Positions 43,843 to 53,791 of a stretch of 64,000 bases of DNA are shown here, in pieces. The notes beneath the pieces were generated by a model that was not told where the DNA came from, searched no databases, and worked only from the letters and a program-made list of their open reading frames with translations. The stretch comes from Brevibacillus reuszeri. GTDB taxonomy: Bacteria; Bacillota; Bacilli; Brevibacillales; Brevibacillaceae. The translations under genes were made by a program, and so were the position numbers. Each line of letters opens with the position of its first letter. The first letter of the stretch is position 1. The stretch covers positions 62,001 through 126,000 of the forward strand of contig NZ_BEXF01000007.1 in assembly GCF_002897295.1 (NCBI RefSeq), read 5' to 3'.

Positions 43843-45036
43843 TTAGCCCTGATGTTTTTCCAAATAGTGAAGCGCTGTACGTCCCAACAGCTCCCCAGCA
43901 ATCAGCATGCAATCCTCGTCAATATCGAAGCGAGGATGGTGATGTGGATATTTTGCCAGTTTGTCCGGATTGCCAGCACCGACGAATAAATAGGCTCCCG
44001 GAACCTTTTCCAAATAGTAGGAAAAGTCTTCACCGCCCATCAACGGCTTCATCGGCTGCACACGATCTGCCCCAAACGCAGCAATAGCCGCTTCCTGGGC
44101 GATTTGCGCTTCTTTTTCATTGTTAATTACTGCAGGATAGCCGCGCTCATAATACACGGTTGCACTACCCCCGAGCATCGCCGCGGTCCCTTCTGCAATC
44201 TCTGTCAAACGCTGTTCGGCACGATCACGAACATCCGGCAAGAAGGTGCGGACTGTTCCCGTGAGGCGGCAGCTGTCGGCAATAATATTGTTGTTGTCTC
44301 CACCGTTAAATGTACCCACGGTCACGACTACACTAGCCAGTGGGCTGACGTTGCGGCTGGCAATCGTCTGCAAGCTGCCTACGATTTGCGACCCGATCAC
44401 GATGGAGTCAACTGTTTCTTCCGGTACAGCACCGTGACCGCCCTGTCCTTTAATTTCGATCACGAAATCATCCGTGTTTGCCATAATCGGGCCTGGGCTG
44501 ATAAATACTTTGCCCACAGGCAGCATGGACCAGAGATGAACACCAAATACTGCATCGACCCCATCAACCGCTCCATCTGCAGCCATCTGGATCGCTCCGC
44601 CTGGCGATTCTTCCTCCGCATGCTGGAACAAAAAGCGAATCTCCCCGGCAAACTGATCACGTCTGGGTGCCAAAACACTGGCCAACCCCAGCAACTGAGA
44701 GGTGTGCGCATCATGGCCACAAGCATGCATTACACCTGGAACCGTCGATTTGTACTCGACTTCTTTTTGGTCCTGGATTGGCAGAGCATCGAAGTCAGCG
44801 CGGAGGGCAACTACTGCTCCCGGCCTGCTGCCCCGAAGGACGCCTACTACGCCTCGTCCGCCTACACCTGTGCGCACTTCGTCAAAGCCTAGTCCTGTCA
44901 AAATTTCTGCTATCATCGCCGGCGTTTTCTCTTCCTGGAAAGACAGTTCTGGATGTTGATGCAGATGGCGTCGCCAGCTAATGATTTGTGGCTCCATCTC
45001 TGCCAGCAGCTCTTTTAATTGCGCTTGTAAAGACAT
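43843..45036 (-). CDS. M20D amidohydrolase (N-acyl-amino acid hydrolase)
   Basis: 397 residues. Metal ligands are in HACGHDAHTS (C, H, D), FQHAEEESPGGA (the EE pair), VFGVHLWS (H) and the late GGEDFSYY; the lid domain lies between. Hydrolyses N-acyl-amino acids or similar amides in the cytoplasm. Start ATG 45036 has GGGGGGAG upstream; longer in-frame starts are unsupported. Confidence 0.93.
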   Translation of the reverse strand: MSLQAQLKELLAEMEPQIISWRRHLHQHPELSFQEEKTPAMIAEILTGLGFDEVRTGVGGRGVVGVLRGSRPGAVVALRADFDALPIQDQKEVEYKSTVPGVMHACGHDAHTSQLLGLASVLAPRRDQFAGEIRFLFQHAEEESPGGAIQMAADGAVDGVDAVFGVHLWSMLPVGKVFISPGPIMANTDDFVIEIKGQGGHGAVPEETVDSIVIGSQIVGSLQTIASRNVSPLASVVVTVGTFNGGDNNNIIADSCRLTGTVRTFLPDVRDRAEQRLTEIAEGTAAMLGGSATVYYERGYPAVINNEKEAQIAQEAAIAAFGADRVQPMKPLMGGEDFSYYLEKVPGAYLFVGAGNPDKLAKYPHHHPRFDIDEDCMLIAGELLGRTALHYLEKHQG

Positions 45037-45117
45037 CGTTTTTCTCCCCCCACAAGGTGCACTTTTCGTTTCTCGTCCTTTTATCATAACAGAAACGAAA
45101 GCGAAATGGGGGCTTGA

Positions 45118-46113
45118 CTAATCGAGCGGCAGGAGACTGCGCTTTCTTCTTTCAAATATGGAAATGGCTGCAATGCCTGAACGTTTGAGCAGAGCATGTA
45201 CTTCATCGAGATGCTTCCCCACCTGATCAGGGAAAAACGCATTGGACGATGTCGTGATCGGCACCTCATGATGGGCTAGCATTTCCAGCAGGCGATAGCT
45301 GGACGAAGTCTCCCTCACTGGTTGATGAAAGCCGCCTGTCGTGATTTCTGTCGCAACATTCCACCGACTGAGAGCTCGCGCCACGCGCTGGTAGTACGGC
45401 AAAAGGGCTGTCTCATCAGGGCGATAGCCGAATGCCTTGATAGCGTCTATGTGCGCAATCACGTCAAACAGTCTGCTTTCGATCGCTTGCTCCACGAGAT
45501 CAAAATAACGGCTGTACAAGACAGACAAGTCCATTCGAGCAAACTTGTCCTTTGCTTCGGGATGATGAAGACAAAGGCCTTGGATGAAATGGACGGAGCC
45601 CATACATACATCCCATGGGTGAGCTTCGATGACGCCCGCTAGCACATCCTCTGCGCCCGGAAAATATTCCAGCTCGATGCCAATCCGCAGCTCCACTCCA
45701 TCGTCTCTCCAGCGCTTTTTTTCTCCCTCCAAAAAAGCCGTGTAGGCGCCCAAGGAATCGTTCATTACACAATCCAGCCAGCTGCGCTGTATTTGTCCTA
45801 AGCGATCCTGAGCGAGGTGCAGCCTTTGCTCATACAGCGATCTGAATTCTTCAAACCGGTATAGATGTTCAACCATACATACCACTTCAATCCCTGCTTG
45901 CTTTGCGCGTGCCCGATACAGATCGAGCCACTCCCTTGAATAAGGACCTTGTCTGAGCCTTTTGGCAAGCTGACCGACCATCTCGTATGCCCATTCGCGT
46001 TTGCCCTGATTATGCTCATCGCCAAGCGTCGGTCCAAACGATTCAGCGAGTTGATGCAGCCACTGCGACGAGTATGGTCCTTCTTCTAGATGCACATGAA
46101 AATCAACTCTCAT
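45118..46113 (-). CDS. PHP-domain phosphoesterase (histidinol-phosphatase-like)
   Basis: 331 residues. PHP motifs are seen in order: DFHVHLEEGPYSS, MVEHLYRF, GIELEYFPG, MGSVHFIQG, VIAHIDAIKAFG and EITTGGFHQP. These form the trinuclear metal site. It resembles HisJ-type histidinol phosphatases, but there is no his operon here, so another phosphoester is possible. ATG 46113 follows GGAGGGG. Confidence 0.85.
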   Translation of the reverse strand: MRVDFHVHLEEGPYSSQWLHQLAESFGPTLGDEHNQGKREWAYEMVGQLAKRLRQGPYSREWLDLYRARAKQAGIEVVCMVEHLYRFEEFRSLYEQRLHLAQDRLGQIQRSWLDCVMNDSLGAYTAFLEGEKKRWRDDGVELRIGIELEYFPGAEDVLAGVIEAHPWDVCMGSVHFIQGLCLHHPEAKDKFARMDLSVLYSRYFDLVEQAIESRLFDVIAHIDAIKAFGYRPDETALLPYYQRVARALSRWNVATEITTGGFHQPVRETSSSYRLLEMLAHHEVPITTSSNAFFPDQVGKHLDEVHALLKRSGIAAISIFERRKRSLLPLD

Positions 46114-46221
46114 CCCGATCCCCTCCATGGGATTGTCCACAGCTATTTTCTATTGTTTTTATGCTGACAAAGCAGGACATATGTCGCATATCTATAGCAG
46201 GAAAATGGTGGATGAAGGGCG

Positions 46222-46227
46222 TATAAT
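46222..46227 (+). promoter_or_regulatory. -10 box before the 46293 operon
   Basis: Perfect TATAAT 66 bases before the ATG; no good -35 is seen. Confidence 0.4.
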
Positions 46228-46292
46228 GAGAAATGGAATAAAAAGGAATTTGTTTTACATGAGGAATCGATTCGCAAAAAGGAGGACCTGTC

Positions 46293-46478
46293 ATGTTGTG
46301 GATGGTTTTCGGAGGCATACTTGCATGTATTCTTGCACTCTCCTACGTCAGCAGTCTGATGAAGCAAAACCGTTATGGGCAGCCCGAGCATTTGTCTGGT
46401 GAAAGCTTACCGCGGGCACACACCATGGCGACCGATACAGAAGCACAGAACGCGAATCATTCCGTAGACAAGCCTTGA
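46293..46478 (+). CDS. Small single-pass membrane protein, 61 aa
   Basis: AAGGAGG lies 7 bases before ATG. One N-terminal hydrophobic helix (MLWMVFGGILACILALSYVS) is followed by a polar, Ala/Asn/Glu-rich tail. Not recognised. It leads an operon with a YqeK-like HD protein 21 bases on. Confidence 0.75.
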   Translation: MLWMVFGGILACILALSYVSSLMKQNRYGQPEHLSGESLPRAHTMATDTEAQNANHSVDKP

Positions 46479-46499
46479 TAGCGAAAGGAGGATTTGACG

Positions 46500-47129
46500 A
46501 TGGAGACATACGCACAGCTGCGAGAAGGCTGGCTGCAGGTTCATGATGTTTCTACCGATTCAGAAAGCTTGCTGCGCCTGCATGGTTGTGAGCATACTGC
46601 CCTACATTCCAAGCACGTAGCCGAGGAGGCTGCTCGTTTGGCTAACCGTTTTGGCATTGATCCGATTTGTGCCAGGATTGCTGGATACTTGCATGACATT
46701 AGCGCGATTATCCCTAACCATCAGCGGATTGCGATTGCAGAGGAGCTCGGCATCAAGATTTTGCCCGAAGAGCGCACCTTTCCCATGATCATTCATCAGA
46801 AAATTTCAAAAGCTATAGCGCGTGATTTGTTTTCCATACAAGATGCGGCTGTATTGGATGCCATTGAGTGTCATACCACATTAAAGGCGCAGCCCTCGCG
46901 TATGGACCTTGTCCTCTTTGTTGCTGACAAGATCGCGTGGGATCAAGCAGGCACGCCACCCTATCTTCATCAGCTTCAATCTGCTTTGGACAAATCTATA
47001 GAGCACGCCGCTCTTGTCTACCTATCCTATATGTGGGAGCAGCGGGAGAAGCTTCGGGTCGTGCATCCCTGGTTGAAAGAGGCGTATAGCTACCTTTGTC
47101 AAACGAAACCATCCTTAGAAGGCAGGTGA
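46500..47129 (+). CDS. HD-domain protein, YqeK-like (Ap4A hydrolase family)
   Basis: 209 residues. HD metal motif: H in GCEHTALHSKHVAEEA, HD in IAGYLHDISAI, H in IIHQKISKAIA and H/D in IECHTTLKAQ with FVADKIAWDQ. This arrangement matches YqeK-type symmetrical diadenosine tetraphosphatases. AAGGAGG is 8 bases before ATG 46500. Translated after a small membrane protein and 6 bases before a methyltransferase gene, so probably one operon. Confidence 0.85.
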   Translation: METYAQLREGWLQVHDVSTDSESLLRLHGCEHTALHSKHVAEEAARLANRFGIDPICARIAGYLHDISAIIPNHQRIAIAEELGIKILPEERTFPMIIHQKISKAIARDLFSIQDAAVLDAIECHTTLKAQPSRMDLVLFVADKIAWDQAGTPPYLHQLQSALDKSIEHAALVYLSYMWEQREKLRVVHPWLKEAYSYLCQTKPSLEGR

Positions 47130-47135
47130 GCACAG

Positions 47136-47963
47136 GTGAGTCATGTAGTAGATTACTATTCTTTCTTTGGGGAAGGGGAATGGACAAGACTTGATCGCGA
47201 GCCGCTTGAGTTTCTTATTAACTGGCACTACATGAAGCAGCACTTGCCTGAATCAGGAGCTGTGCTGGATATCGGTGCTGGCCCAGGAAAATACTCCATG
47301 CAACTAGCGAAAAAAGGCTATCAGGTAACACTTGCTGATCTCACCCCCAAGCTTGTGGACATCGCGCGTCAAAAGGCAACTGAATTTGGATTGCTGCATC
47401 AGTTTCAAGGGTTTCACGTGTCAGACGCTTGCAATCTCAGCCAATTCTCTACTGAATTCTTTGATTCCTCTCTCATGCTTGGTCCTATGTACCATTTGCA
47501 AAAGGAAGAGGATCGTGTCACTGCTGCAAGCGAGTTGTACCGTGTTACCAAAAGCGATGGGATCGTGTTTGTCGCCTTTCGCTCGAGGACTAATCAGATC
47601 ATGTCCTCGTTAATGGCTCCAGAAAACTGGAAGCCCCATCATCAAATAGATGCCGTCTATGATTTTTATCAAACAGGAACCTTTAATCACGCAGAGGAAG
47701 GTCGCTTTACAGGGGCCTATTTTTATCATGTCGATGAAATTAGGCCATTTATGGAGTCTATCGGTTTTCAAACTATGCAGTTGATTGGTTCAACAAACAT
47801 CGGGGCCGTTTTGACTCCGGATCACTGGCGTTATTGGCAGGAACGCGGGGAAGCAGAGAAAGTCATACAAATATTGATTGAAACAGCAAAGGATCCTGCT
47901 CTACTCGGGATGTCTTCACATCTGCTTTATATTGGGAAAAAGGGCAACTGGCTAGCAAAATAG
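47136..47963 (+). CDS. SAM-dependent methyltransferase
   Basis: 275 residues. Motif I VLDIGAGPGKYSMQLAKKG (about 43-61), motif II VTLADLTPKLVDIA and a later GLMLGPMYHLQ-like substrate loop (seen as LMLGPMYHL). Start is GTG 47136 after GGCAGGTGAG. Substrate unknown; last gene of a three-gene operon. Confidence 0.87.
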   Translation: MSHVVDYYSFFGEGEWTRLDREPLEFLINWHYMKQHLPESGAVLDIGAGPGKYSMQLAKKGYQVTLADLTPKLVDIARQKATEFGLLHQFQGFHVSDACNLSQFSTEFFDSSLMLGPMYHLQKEEDRVTAASELYRVTKSDGIVFVAFRSRTNQIMSSLMAPENWKPHHQIDAVYDFYQTGTFNHAEEGRFTGAYFYHVDEIRPFMESIGFQTMQLIGSTNIGAVLTPDHWRYWQERGEAEKVIQILIETAKDPALLGMSSHLLYIGKKGNWLAK

Positions 47964-48005
47964 ACCTCTTGAACAACCGTGCAGCTGTTCTAAGAGGTCT
48001 TTTTC
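47962..48005. terminator. Bidirectional terminator
   Basis: AGACCTCTTGAACA pairs with TGTTCTAAGAGGTCT and runs into TTTTTC; shared by the methyltransferase and convergent dfrA. Confidence 0.85.
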
Positions 48006-48033
48006 TTTTCCTATTTTCAAAGCCATTCAGAAC

Positions 48034-48507
48034 TTATTTCTTCCGATCAAACGTATAAAACGTATGCGGAACCTGATTTTTCTCATCCACAATCCCTTCA
48101 CGCTTGTCCACCATGGTGTACGCCTCGCGATCCCACTGTGGGAAAAACGTGTCGCCCTCTGTTTCCAGATCAATCTCGGTAATGTACAGGCGATCGACGA
48201 CATCGAGAAATTGCCGGTAAATCTCCGCTCCCCCAAAAATGATGACGTCTCCAAGAGCCATTACCTCTTCCTTGGTATGCACGACAACGACGCCTTCAGG
48301 GTGAAAATCACGACTTCTCGTCAGTACGACATTACGCCGGTTCGGCAGTGGCTTTCCGATTGATTCGAATGTCTTGCGGCCCATCACGATCGTTTTGCCT
48401 GTCGTCAATTCCTTGACGTTTTTCAAATCAGCGGGCAGATGCCATGGCATGTCTCCATCCTTGCCAATCACTTGACCTTTCGCATACGCGACGATGAGAC
48501 TGATCAT
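48034..48507 (-). CDS. dfrA: Dihydrofolate reductase
   Basis: 157 residues. Typical text: [22 protein letters not shown] is present in pieces, with catalytic Asp in [16 protein letters not shown], then [21 protein letters not shown] and [14 protein letters not shown]. Reduces dihydrofolate made by ThyA. The ATGA overlap with thyA gives coupled translation. Confidence 0.96.
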   Translation of the reverse strand: MISLIVAYAKGQVIGKDGDMPWHLPADLKNVKELTTGKTIVMGRKTFESIGKPLPNRRNVVLTRSRDFHPEGVVVVHTKEEVMALGDVIIFGGAEIYRQFLDVVDRLYITEIDLETEGDTFFPQWDREAYTMVDKREGIVDEKNQVPHTFYTFDRKK

Positions 48508-49298
48508 ACAGCCACCTCGCCTTTGATATGCGGATGAGATTCATAGTCGACGATTTCTATGTCATCAAAGGTAAAGTCAAAAATTGATTTCACGTCCGGA
48601 TTGAGCTTCAGCTTTGGCAATGCCATAGGCTCACGGCTAAGCTGCAGCTTGACCTGCTCCAGATGATTCGTATACAGATGTGCATCTCCGAGCGTATGGA
48701 CGAAATCGCCTGCTTCCAGGCCTGTCACATGCGCAATCATGTGAGTGAGCAGTGCATAGCTTGCGATATTGAACGGTACCCCCAAAAACGTGTCTGCACT
48801 GCGTTGATACAGCTGGCAGGAAAGCTTGCCATTTGCCACATAAAACTGAAATAGCAGGTGGCATGGTGGCAAGGCCATTTTGTCAAGCTCGGCAGGATTC
48901 CACGCGCTGACTACCAAGCGGCGCGAATCAGGGTTGCGCTTGATCTCGTCAATCACCCATTGGATCTGGTCTACCGTTTTGCCGTCGCGCCCTGCAAAAG
49001 AACGCCACTGTTTGCCGTAGACTGGCCCCAGTTCGCCGTTCTCATCGGCCCATTCGTTCCAGATGCGAACACCATTTTCCTGCAGATAGCGAATATTGGT
49101 ATCTCCTGACAAAAACCACAAAAGCTCATGAATGATCGATCTCGTGTGTAATTTTTTGGTTGTTACCAAAGGAAAGCCCTCACTCAGATCAAAGCGCATT
49201 TGGTGCCCAAAAACGCTGATCGTGCCCGTACCTGTCCGGTCTTCCTTGGTGACACCCTCGTCCAAAATTCGCTGGCACAAGTCCAGATATTGTTTCAT
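48504..49298 (-). CDS. thyA: Thymidylate synthase
   Basis: 264 residues, the standard ThyA length. Catalytic Cys in [14 protein letters not shown], and [34 protein letters not shown] and [19 protein letters not shown] are all canonical. Makes dTMP from dUMP. AAGGAGT precedes ATG 49298. Confidence 0.97.
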   Translation of the reverse strand: MKQYLDLCQRILDEGVTKEDRTGTGTISVFGHQMRFDLSEGFPLVTTKKLHTRSIIHELLWFLSGDTNIRYLQENGVRIWNEWADENGELGPVYGKQWRSFAGRDGKTVDQIQWVIDEIKRNPDSRRLVVSAWNPAELDKMALPPCHLLFQFYVANGKLSCQLYQRSADTFLGVPFNIASYALLTHMIAHVTGLEAGDFVHTLGDAHLYTNHLEQVKLQLSREPMALPKLKLNPDVKSIFDFTFDDIEIVDYESHPHIKGEVAV

Positions 49299-49427
49299 CT
49301 CGCAACACTCCTTCCACCCATCTATACTAAACCAAACCGCGGCAAAATTGAATGATGAAATCCATGCTATAATGAGCAGGATAGTTATGGCATACACACC
49401 GTATTTTAGAAAGAAGGCGTGATGGTC

Positions 49428-50858
49428 ATGGATGAAAAAATGACGTCGTCAACCAAGCCGATCTACAAACAGATAGCAGAGAGAATTGAACAACGGATTA
49501 GCAGTGGAGAGTTTGGGCCAGGCAGCTTTTTGCCATCAGAACGCTCCTTGGCCAAAGAGCTTCACGTCAATCGTTCCACAATTGTAGCGGCGTATGATGA
49601 ATTGCAGGCGGCTGGCGTCGTTGAACGCAGGCAAGGCAGCGGCACCCTCGTGAGCCGGGATATTTGGGGTCTGGCTCGCACACGCGTTCCGAATTGGCGC
49701 CATTTGACGGAGACAGGCTCCTTTCGCCCGAACCTGCCCCTGATCCAGAAAATTCGCCGGGAAACACATGAGCATGAACTGATCGATCTGGCAAGTGGTG
49801 AGCTGTCACCGGATCTCGTTCCCCACCAATCCATCAAGCAATTAATGACTGCCAATGATTTTCCCGATCATTTGGGCTACGAGCATCCACTTGGGAACTG
49901 GTCCTTGCGCGAAACCTTGAGTGGACATATGAAGACATGGAGAAGCATCGATGCGCCTCCCACCTCGATACTTGTTACCTCTGGCGCACAACAGGCACTG
50001 CATCTAGTTGTACAATGTCTGCTCAAGCCAGGCGATGCTGTAGCCATCGAGGAGCCTTCGTATTGCTACTCGCTGCCGCTCTTTCATTCTGCCGGCTTAC
50101 GCACGTTTCCGCTGCCGATGGACGATGAGGGGATCGATCCGGATCAGCTGGCAGATTTGCATCGCAAGCATCGGATCAAAATGGTATTTCTCAATCCCAA
50201 CTTTCAAAATCCAACAGGTACCTTGCTGTCGCTTCCGAGACGAATTCGGCTTCTTGAAATCTCGGCTGAAAACGGGATTCCCATTATCGAGGATGATCCA
50301 TACAGTCTGACATCCTTTTCCAATGAGCCTGTTCCCACTCTAAAATCGCTCGACAAGCATGGCACCGTCCTCTATATCAGCTCGTTGACGAAGATCGTAG
50401 CGTCGGGCCTTCGCATCGGCTGGATTGTCGGCCCTCAAACCGTCATCGAGCGACTGGCTGATGCCAAGCAGCAATTTGATTTCGGGCATAGCATCTTTCC
50501 TCAGTGGCTAGCTGACCGCTTCTTGCAGTCACCTGATTTTGTCCATCATATTAACAAGCTGCGCACACAGTTATCCATCCGCTGCGATCAGCTGGCTTTT
50601 TCCTTGCAGGATCAGTTTGAAGATCAGGTCAAGCTGATCAGTCCAGAGGGCGGCATCCATTTGTGGTGTCAGCTGGCTGGCGATTGGAGCGAGCAGCGCT
50701 TGCTTACCGAGTCGGTAAAACGGGGTGTCGTCTTTGTTCCCGGCCATCTCTTTGGGGCGCAAAAGGGGTTTGTCCGCTTCACCTTTGGTCGTGCCGAGCT
50801 GGATTATATCCCCGAAGCAGTCGCCCGTTTTAAAGATGCTTTCACTACCAGTGGATGA
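49428..50858 (+). CDS. MocR-type GntR/aminotransferase-like regulator
   Basis: 476 residues. N-terminal GntR winged helix ([38 protein letters not shown]) joined to a fold-type I aminotransferase domain; PLP-binding Lys in [17 protein letters not shown] (about residue 323). Senses an amine or amino acid through PLP. Start ATG 49428 is 10 bases after GAAGG; ATG 49422 and GTG 49419 are alternatives. Divergent from thyA-dfrA, with a TATAAT at about 49366. Confidence 0.9.
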   Translation: MDEKMTSSTKPIYKQIAERIEQRISSGEFGPGSFLPSERSLAKELHVNRSTIVAAYDELQAAGVVERRQGSGTLVSRDIWGLARTRVPNWRHLTETGSFRPNLPLIQKIRRETHEHELIDLASGELSPDLVPHQSIKQLMTANDFPDHLGYEHPLGNWSLRETLSGHMKTWRSIDAPPTSILVTSGAQQALHLVVQCLLKPGDAVAIEEPSYCYSLPLFHSAGLRTFPLPMDDEGIDPDQLADLHRKHRIKMVFLNPNFQNPTGTLLSLPRRIRLLEISAENGIPIIEDDPYSLTSFSNEPVPTLKSLDKHGTVLYISSLTKIVASGLRIGWIVGPQTVIERLADAKQQFDFGHSIFPQWLADRFLQSPDFVHHINKLRTQLSIRCDQLAFSLQDQFEDQVKLISPEGGIHLWCQLAGDWSEQRLLTESVKRGVVFVPGHLFGAQKGFVRFTFGRAELDYIPEAVARFKDAFTTSG

Positions 50859-50988
50859 GCAAAAAAACCTTGAAGTGGATGACCATTTTTTTCGTTGATC
50901 GTTATATGATCGAAGAAAGAAAACATAAGCATCCCCGGATACGCAAGCGGAGGATGACTGTTATCTGCAGAAAGGACGATACACTACT

Positions 50989-51186
50989 ATGTCAGTTACG
51001 CCATTTATTATTGCTGTTTTCGTTCTGGTTTTCGTCGCTTTCGTTTTGACCTTCCGCATCGGACTCAATCCAGAAGAAGCTACCAACCGAAGCTTTGTAC
51101 ATCGTTCGCGGAACCTGCTTCTTATTTATGGGATCATTACCTTGATTCTGCTGATTGCCTTGTCAGTCTATCTCTATAATCTATAG
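50989..51186 (+). CDS. Small two-TM membrane protein, 65 aa
   Basis: Two hydrophobic helices (FIIAVFVLVFVAFVLTF and LLLIYGIITLILLIALSVYL) joined by a polar loop NPEEATNRSFVHRSRN. GAAAGGA lies upstream at loose spacing. No family recognised. Transcription could come from the MocR gene or its own promoter in the 130-base gap. Confidence 0.65.
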   Translation: MSVTPFIIAVFVLVFVAFVLTFRIGLNPEEATNRSFVHRSRNLLLIYGIITLILLIALSVYLYNL

Positions 51187-51194
51187 GCGCAACA

Positions 51195-51232
51195 AAGACG
51201 CCGTCCCATCCAAAAAGATGAGATGGCGTCTA
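51195..51232 (-). terminator. Terminator of cold-shock gene
   Basis: AGACGCC-TC-CATC and GATG-GA-GGCGTCT form the stem; T-rich on the minus-strand side. Confidence 0.7.
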
Positions 51233-51282
51233 GATTATGGAGAGGTATAAAGTCACCCTGTTGCTACTGTCAGGATATATCC

Positions 51283-51489
51283 CTACACTGCTTTGCGAGC
51301 TACGTTTGCTGCTTGCAGTCCTCGCTGTCCATTCACGATTTCGAACACGACCTGCTCGCCTTCTTCCAGGTTACGATAACCTGATCCAGTAATGGCGGAA
51401 TAGTGAACGAAAACGTCAGGACCTCCTTCTCTCTCAATAAAGCCATAGCCTTTTTCTTTGCTGAACCATTTTACTTTCCCTTGAATCAT
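51283..51489 (-). CDS. Cold-shock protein (CspA family)
   Basis: 68 residues, one cold-shock domain. RNP1 [10 protein letters not shown] and RNP2 DVFVHYSAI are intact; the G-Y-R-N-L and QAANV features are standard. Binds single-stranded nucleic acid as an RNA chaperone. AGGGAGGAAACACA precedes ATG. Confidence 0.95.
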   Translation of the reverse strand: MIQGKVKWFSKEKGYGFIEREGGPDVFVHYSAITGSGYRNLEEGEQVVFEIVNGQRGLQAANVARKAV

Positions 51490-51674
51490 TGTGTTTCCTC
51501 CCTGTAATCAATGCAGCTCTTACGCTTACCCCATCATATGCGGATGGCTAGAAAGTGGAGATACACCATCACAAATTTTCACGACAAATATGCACGATTT
51601 CTTATATAACGAAACGTTTCCCTTTTCTGTTCGTAAATAATGAGTAAGACCAGTAGCAAAAAAGGGGGACATAG

Positions 51675-52136
51675 ATGATGCGCAAGGCATTGATTGTTGT
51701 TTGCGCGTTGATGCTTACCGCCTGTTCGGAAATTTCCGAAGGGGTACAGACAGCACAGCAGGCCGTAGAAACAGGGAAACAGGCCATAGAAACAGGAAAA
51801 CAGGTGGTTGAGGCAGGCAAACAGCTGGCAGAATCAGAGGTAGCCCAACAATTAAAAACGTATTTACAGCAAAAATACGAGTCCTCGGAGCAATTACGCA
51901 ACGCCATGTTTAGTGGAGACGGTAAGCTTTTGACCGAGGAATTGCAAAAAACAGAGCTGGCGAACTTCAGTTTTTACAAATCGGATTTGTTTTCAGTGGA
52001 GTACAAGGGTCAACTAAATGCAGATGGTACCTTTAAGGTCGTTAAACAAGATTTGAGCAACCCGAATGCAGAGCCAACTGTCGTGAAAGAATTCAAGGTC
52101 AGCTTGGATAACAGTGGTCAAGTTCAGGTAGAATAA
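51675..52136 (+). CDS. Lipoprotein with 7-residue repeats
   Basis: 153 residues. Lipobox LTAC follows a short hydrophobic signal. Residues about 29-52 carry three near-identical heptads (AVETGKQ, AIETGKQ, VVEAGKQ), a coiled coil near the membrane. The C-terminal part is a small mixed domain (FSVEYKGQLNADGTFKVV). Function unknown. AAGGGGGAC is 6-9 bases before ATG. Confidence 0.82.
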   Translation: MMRKALIVVCALMLTACSEISEGVQTAQQAVETGKQAIETGKQVVEAGKQLAESEVAQQLKTYLQQKYESSEQLRNAMFSGDGKLLTEELQKTELANFSFYKSDLFSVEYKGQLNADGTFKVVKQDLSNPNAEPTVVKEFKVSLDNSGQVQVE

Positions 52137-52152
52137 GGATATTGAGCAAGTC

Positions 52153-52186
52153 AAAAGCCTGCGTAAGCGAAAACGCAGGCTTTTTT
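52153..52186 (+). terminator. Intrinsic terminator
   Basis: AAAAGCCTGCGT and ACGCAGGCTTTTTT with an 8-base loop, directly after the lipoprotein gene. Confidence 0.92.
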
Positions 52187-52244
52187 ATTTTGATTAAAAA
52201 CTTTTTATTGAAGCTCTACGAAATTTTCAGTATTTCCTTATAGA

Positions 52245-52299
52245 TTTTTATAAATATACATGATATTGTGTATTTTGTTCATATTATTTTTATAAATAT
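52245..52299 (+). promoter_or_regulatory. Direct repeats upstream of putP
   Basis: TTTTTATAAATAT occurs at 52245-52257 and 52287-52299, a 42-base step equal to four helical turns, in a very AT-rich 130-base gap. Could be an activator site or curved promoter DNA. Confidence 0.5.
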
Positions 52300-52323
52300 T
52301 AAACACAACAAGAGGTGCTGCCA

Positions 52324-53787
52324 ATGAATATGCTGCTCACGTCCATTATTGTGTACATGGCCGGAATGCTTTTAATCGGTTATTACGCCTACAAGCGTAC
52401 CTCCAATTTGACGGACTACATGCTTGGCGGTCGTTCACTCGGGCCAGCGGTCACTGCACTAAGTGCAGGCGCCTCCGATATGAGTGGCTGGCTGATGATG
52501 GGCCTTCCAGGTGCGATGTTTGCCCAAGGGTTAAGCGCTTCCTGGATCGCCATCGGTCTGACACTCGGCGCATATGCAAACTGGCTCTATGTCGCTCCCC
52601 GCTTGCGTACGTACACGGAGGTCGCCAACAACTCTATTACCATTCCTGCTTTTTTAGAAAACCGCTTCGGGGACGGGTCCCGGATGCTGCGCCTCGTCTC
52701 TGCTCTTGTTATCATGATCTTTTTTACGTTCTATGTCTCATCCGGTCTTGTCTCTGGTGGCGTTTTGTTCGAAAACACGTTTCACATGAACTATCATACT
52801 GGTTTGTGGATCGTCGGGCTGGTGACGATCGCATACACGCTGTTTGGCGGGTTTCTCGCGGTTAGCTGGACGGATGCGGTACAAGGCATGATCATGGTGC
52901 TTGCCCTGATTATGGTTCCTCTCGTTACACTGCTGACTGTCGGTGGCATCGGACCTACCTTTACCGAAATTCATGCGATTGATCCTTCTTTGCTCGATAT
53001 TTTTAAAGGGACGAGCCTCGTCGGAATTATTTCCTTGTTCGCATGGGGACTCGGTTACTTCGGGCAGCCACATATCATCGTCCGTTTTATGGCGATTACC
53101 TCTACCAAAGAAATTAAAAAAGCGCGCAGTATCGGCATGAGCTGGATGATTTTTTCCGTTGCTGGCGCTATGCTAACCGGTCTAATCGGTATCGCGCTTT
53201 ATTCCAAGCAAGGCTGGACACTCAGCGATCCGGAAACGATCTTCATTCAATTAGGAACAATTCTGTTCCATCCACTGATCACCGGGTTTCTGCTTGCAGC
53301 GATTCTCGCTGCGATCATGAGTACGATTTCTTCCCAATTGCTCGTGACCTCCAGCTCTTTGACCGAGGACATTTTCAAAACGTTTTTGAAGCGCTCCGCA
53401 TCAGACAAGGAGCTGGTCATGGTTGGCCGCTTCTCCGTTCTGCTTGTAGCCGTTATTGCCTTTTTACTCGCTCTGAATAAAAACGATACGATTCTCGATC
53501 TTGTAGGCTACGCGTGGGCTGGTTTTGGAGCTTCGTTTGGTCCCGTCATTCTCTTGTCTCTCTACTGGAAGCGCATGAATAAATGGGGTGCTCTTGCCGG
53601 AATGATCGGCGGTGCCTTGACCGTCATCATCTGGACCCGTTTCGATGTATTAAAGGACTTTTTGTATGAGATGGTGCCTGGTTTTGCAGTTAGCCTGCTT
53701 GCCATCGTGATTGTAAGCCATCTGACAAGTAAGCCTTCGAACGAAGTATCCCAGCAGTTTGACAAGTACAAAAGCATGACAGAATAA
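52324..53787 (+). CDS. putP: Sodium/proline symporter
   Basis: 487 residues with 12-13 helices of the SSF family. LTDYMLGGRSLGPAVTALSA, DMSGWLMMGLPGA and GFLAVSWTDAVQGMIM are typical PutP segments carrying Na+ and proline contacts. Imports proline with sodium. AAGAGGTG lies 6 bases before ATG 52324; the GTG at 52315 overlaps this site. Confidence 0.93.
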   Translation: MNMLLTSIIVYMAGMLLIGYYAYKRTSNLTDYMLGGRSLGPAVTALSAGASDMSGWLMMGLPGAMFAQGLSASWIAIGLTLGAYANWLYVAPRLRTYTEVANNSITIPAFLENRFGDGSRMLRLVSALVIMIFFTFYVSSGLVSGGVLFENTFHMNYHTGLWIVGLVTIAYTLFGGFLAVSWTDAVQGMIMVLALIMVPLVTLLTVGGIGPTFTEIHAIDPSLLDIFKGTSLVGIISLFAWGLGYFGQPHIIVRFMAITSTKEIKKARSIGMSWMIFSVAGAMLTGLIGIALYSKQGWTLSDPETIFIQLGTILFHPLITGFLLAAILAAIMSTISSQLLVTSSSLTEDIFKTFLKRSASDKELVMVGRFSVLLVAVIAFLLALNKNDTILDLVGYAWAGFGASFGPVILLSLYWKRMNKWGALAGMIGGALTVIIWTRFDVLKDFLYEMVPGFAVSLLAIVIVSHLTSKPSNEVSQQFDKYKSMTE

Positions 53788-53791
53788 TTTC

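Noticed and set aside
50855-51049. 64-codon frame whose ATG overlaps the MocR stop
   Set aside because: No ribosome site, odd composition, and it overlaps the better two-TM gene at 50989 in another frame.
52222-52236. CodY-box-like AATTTTCAGTATTTC upstream of putP
   Set aside because: Four mismatches to the 15-base consensus in an AT-rich region; expected by chance.
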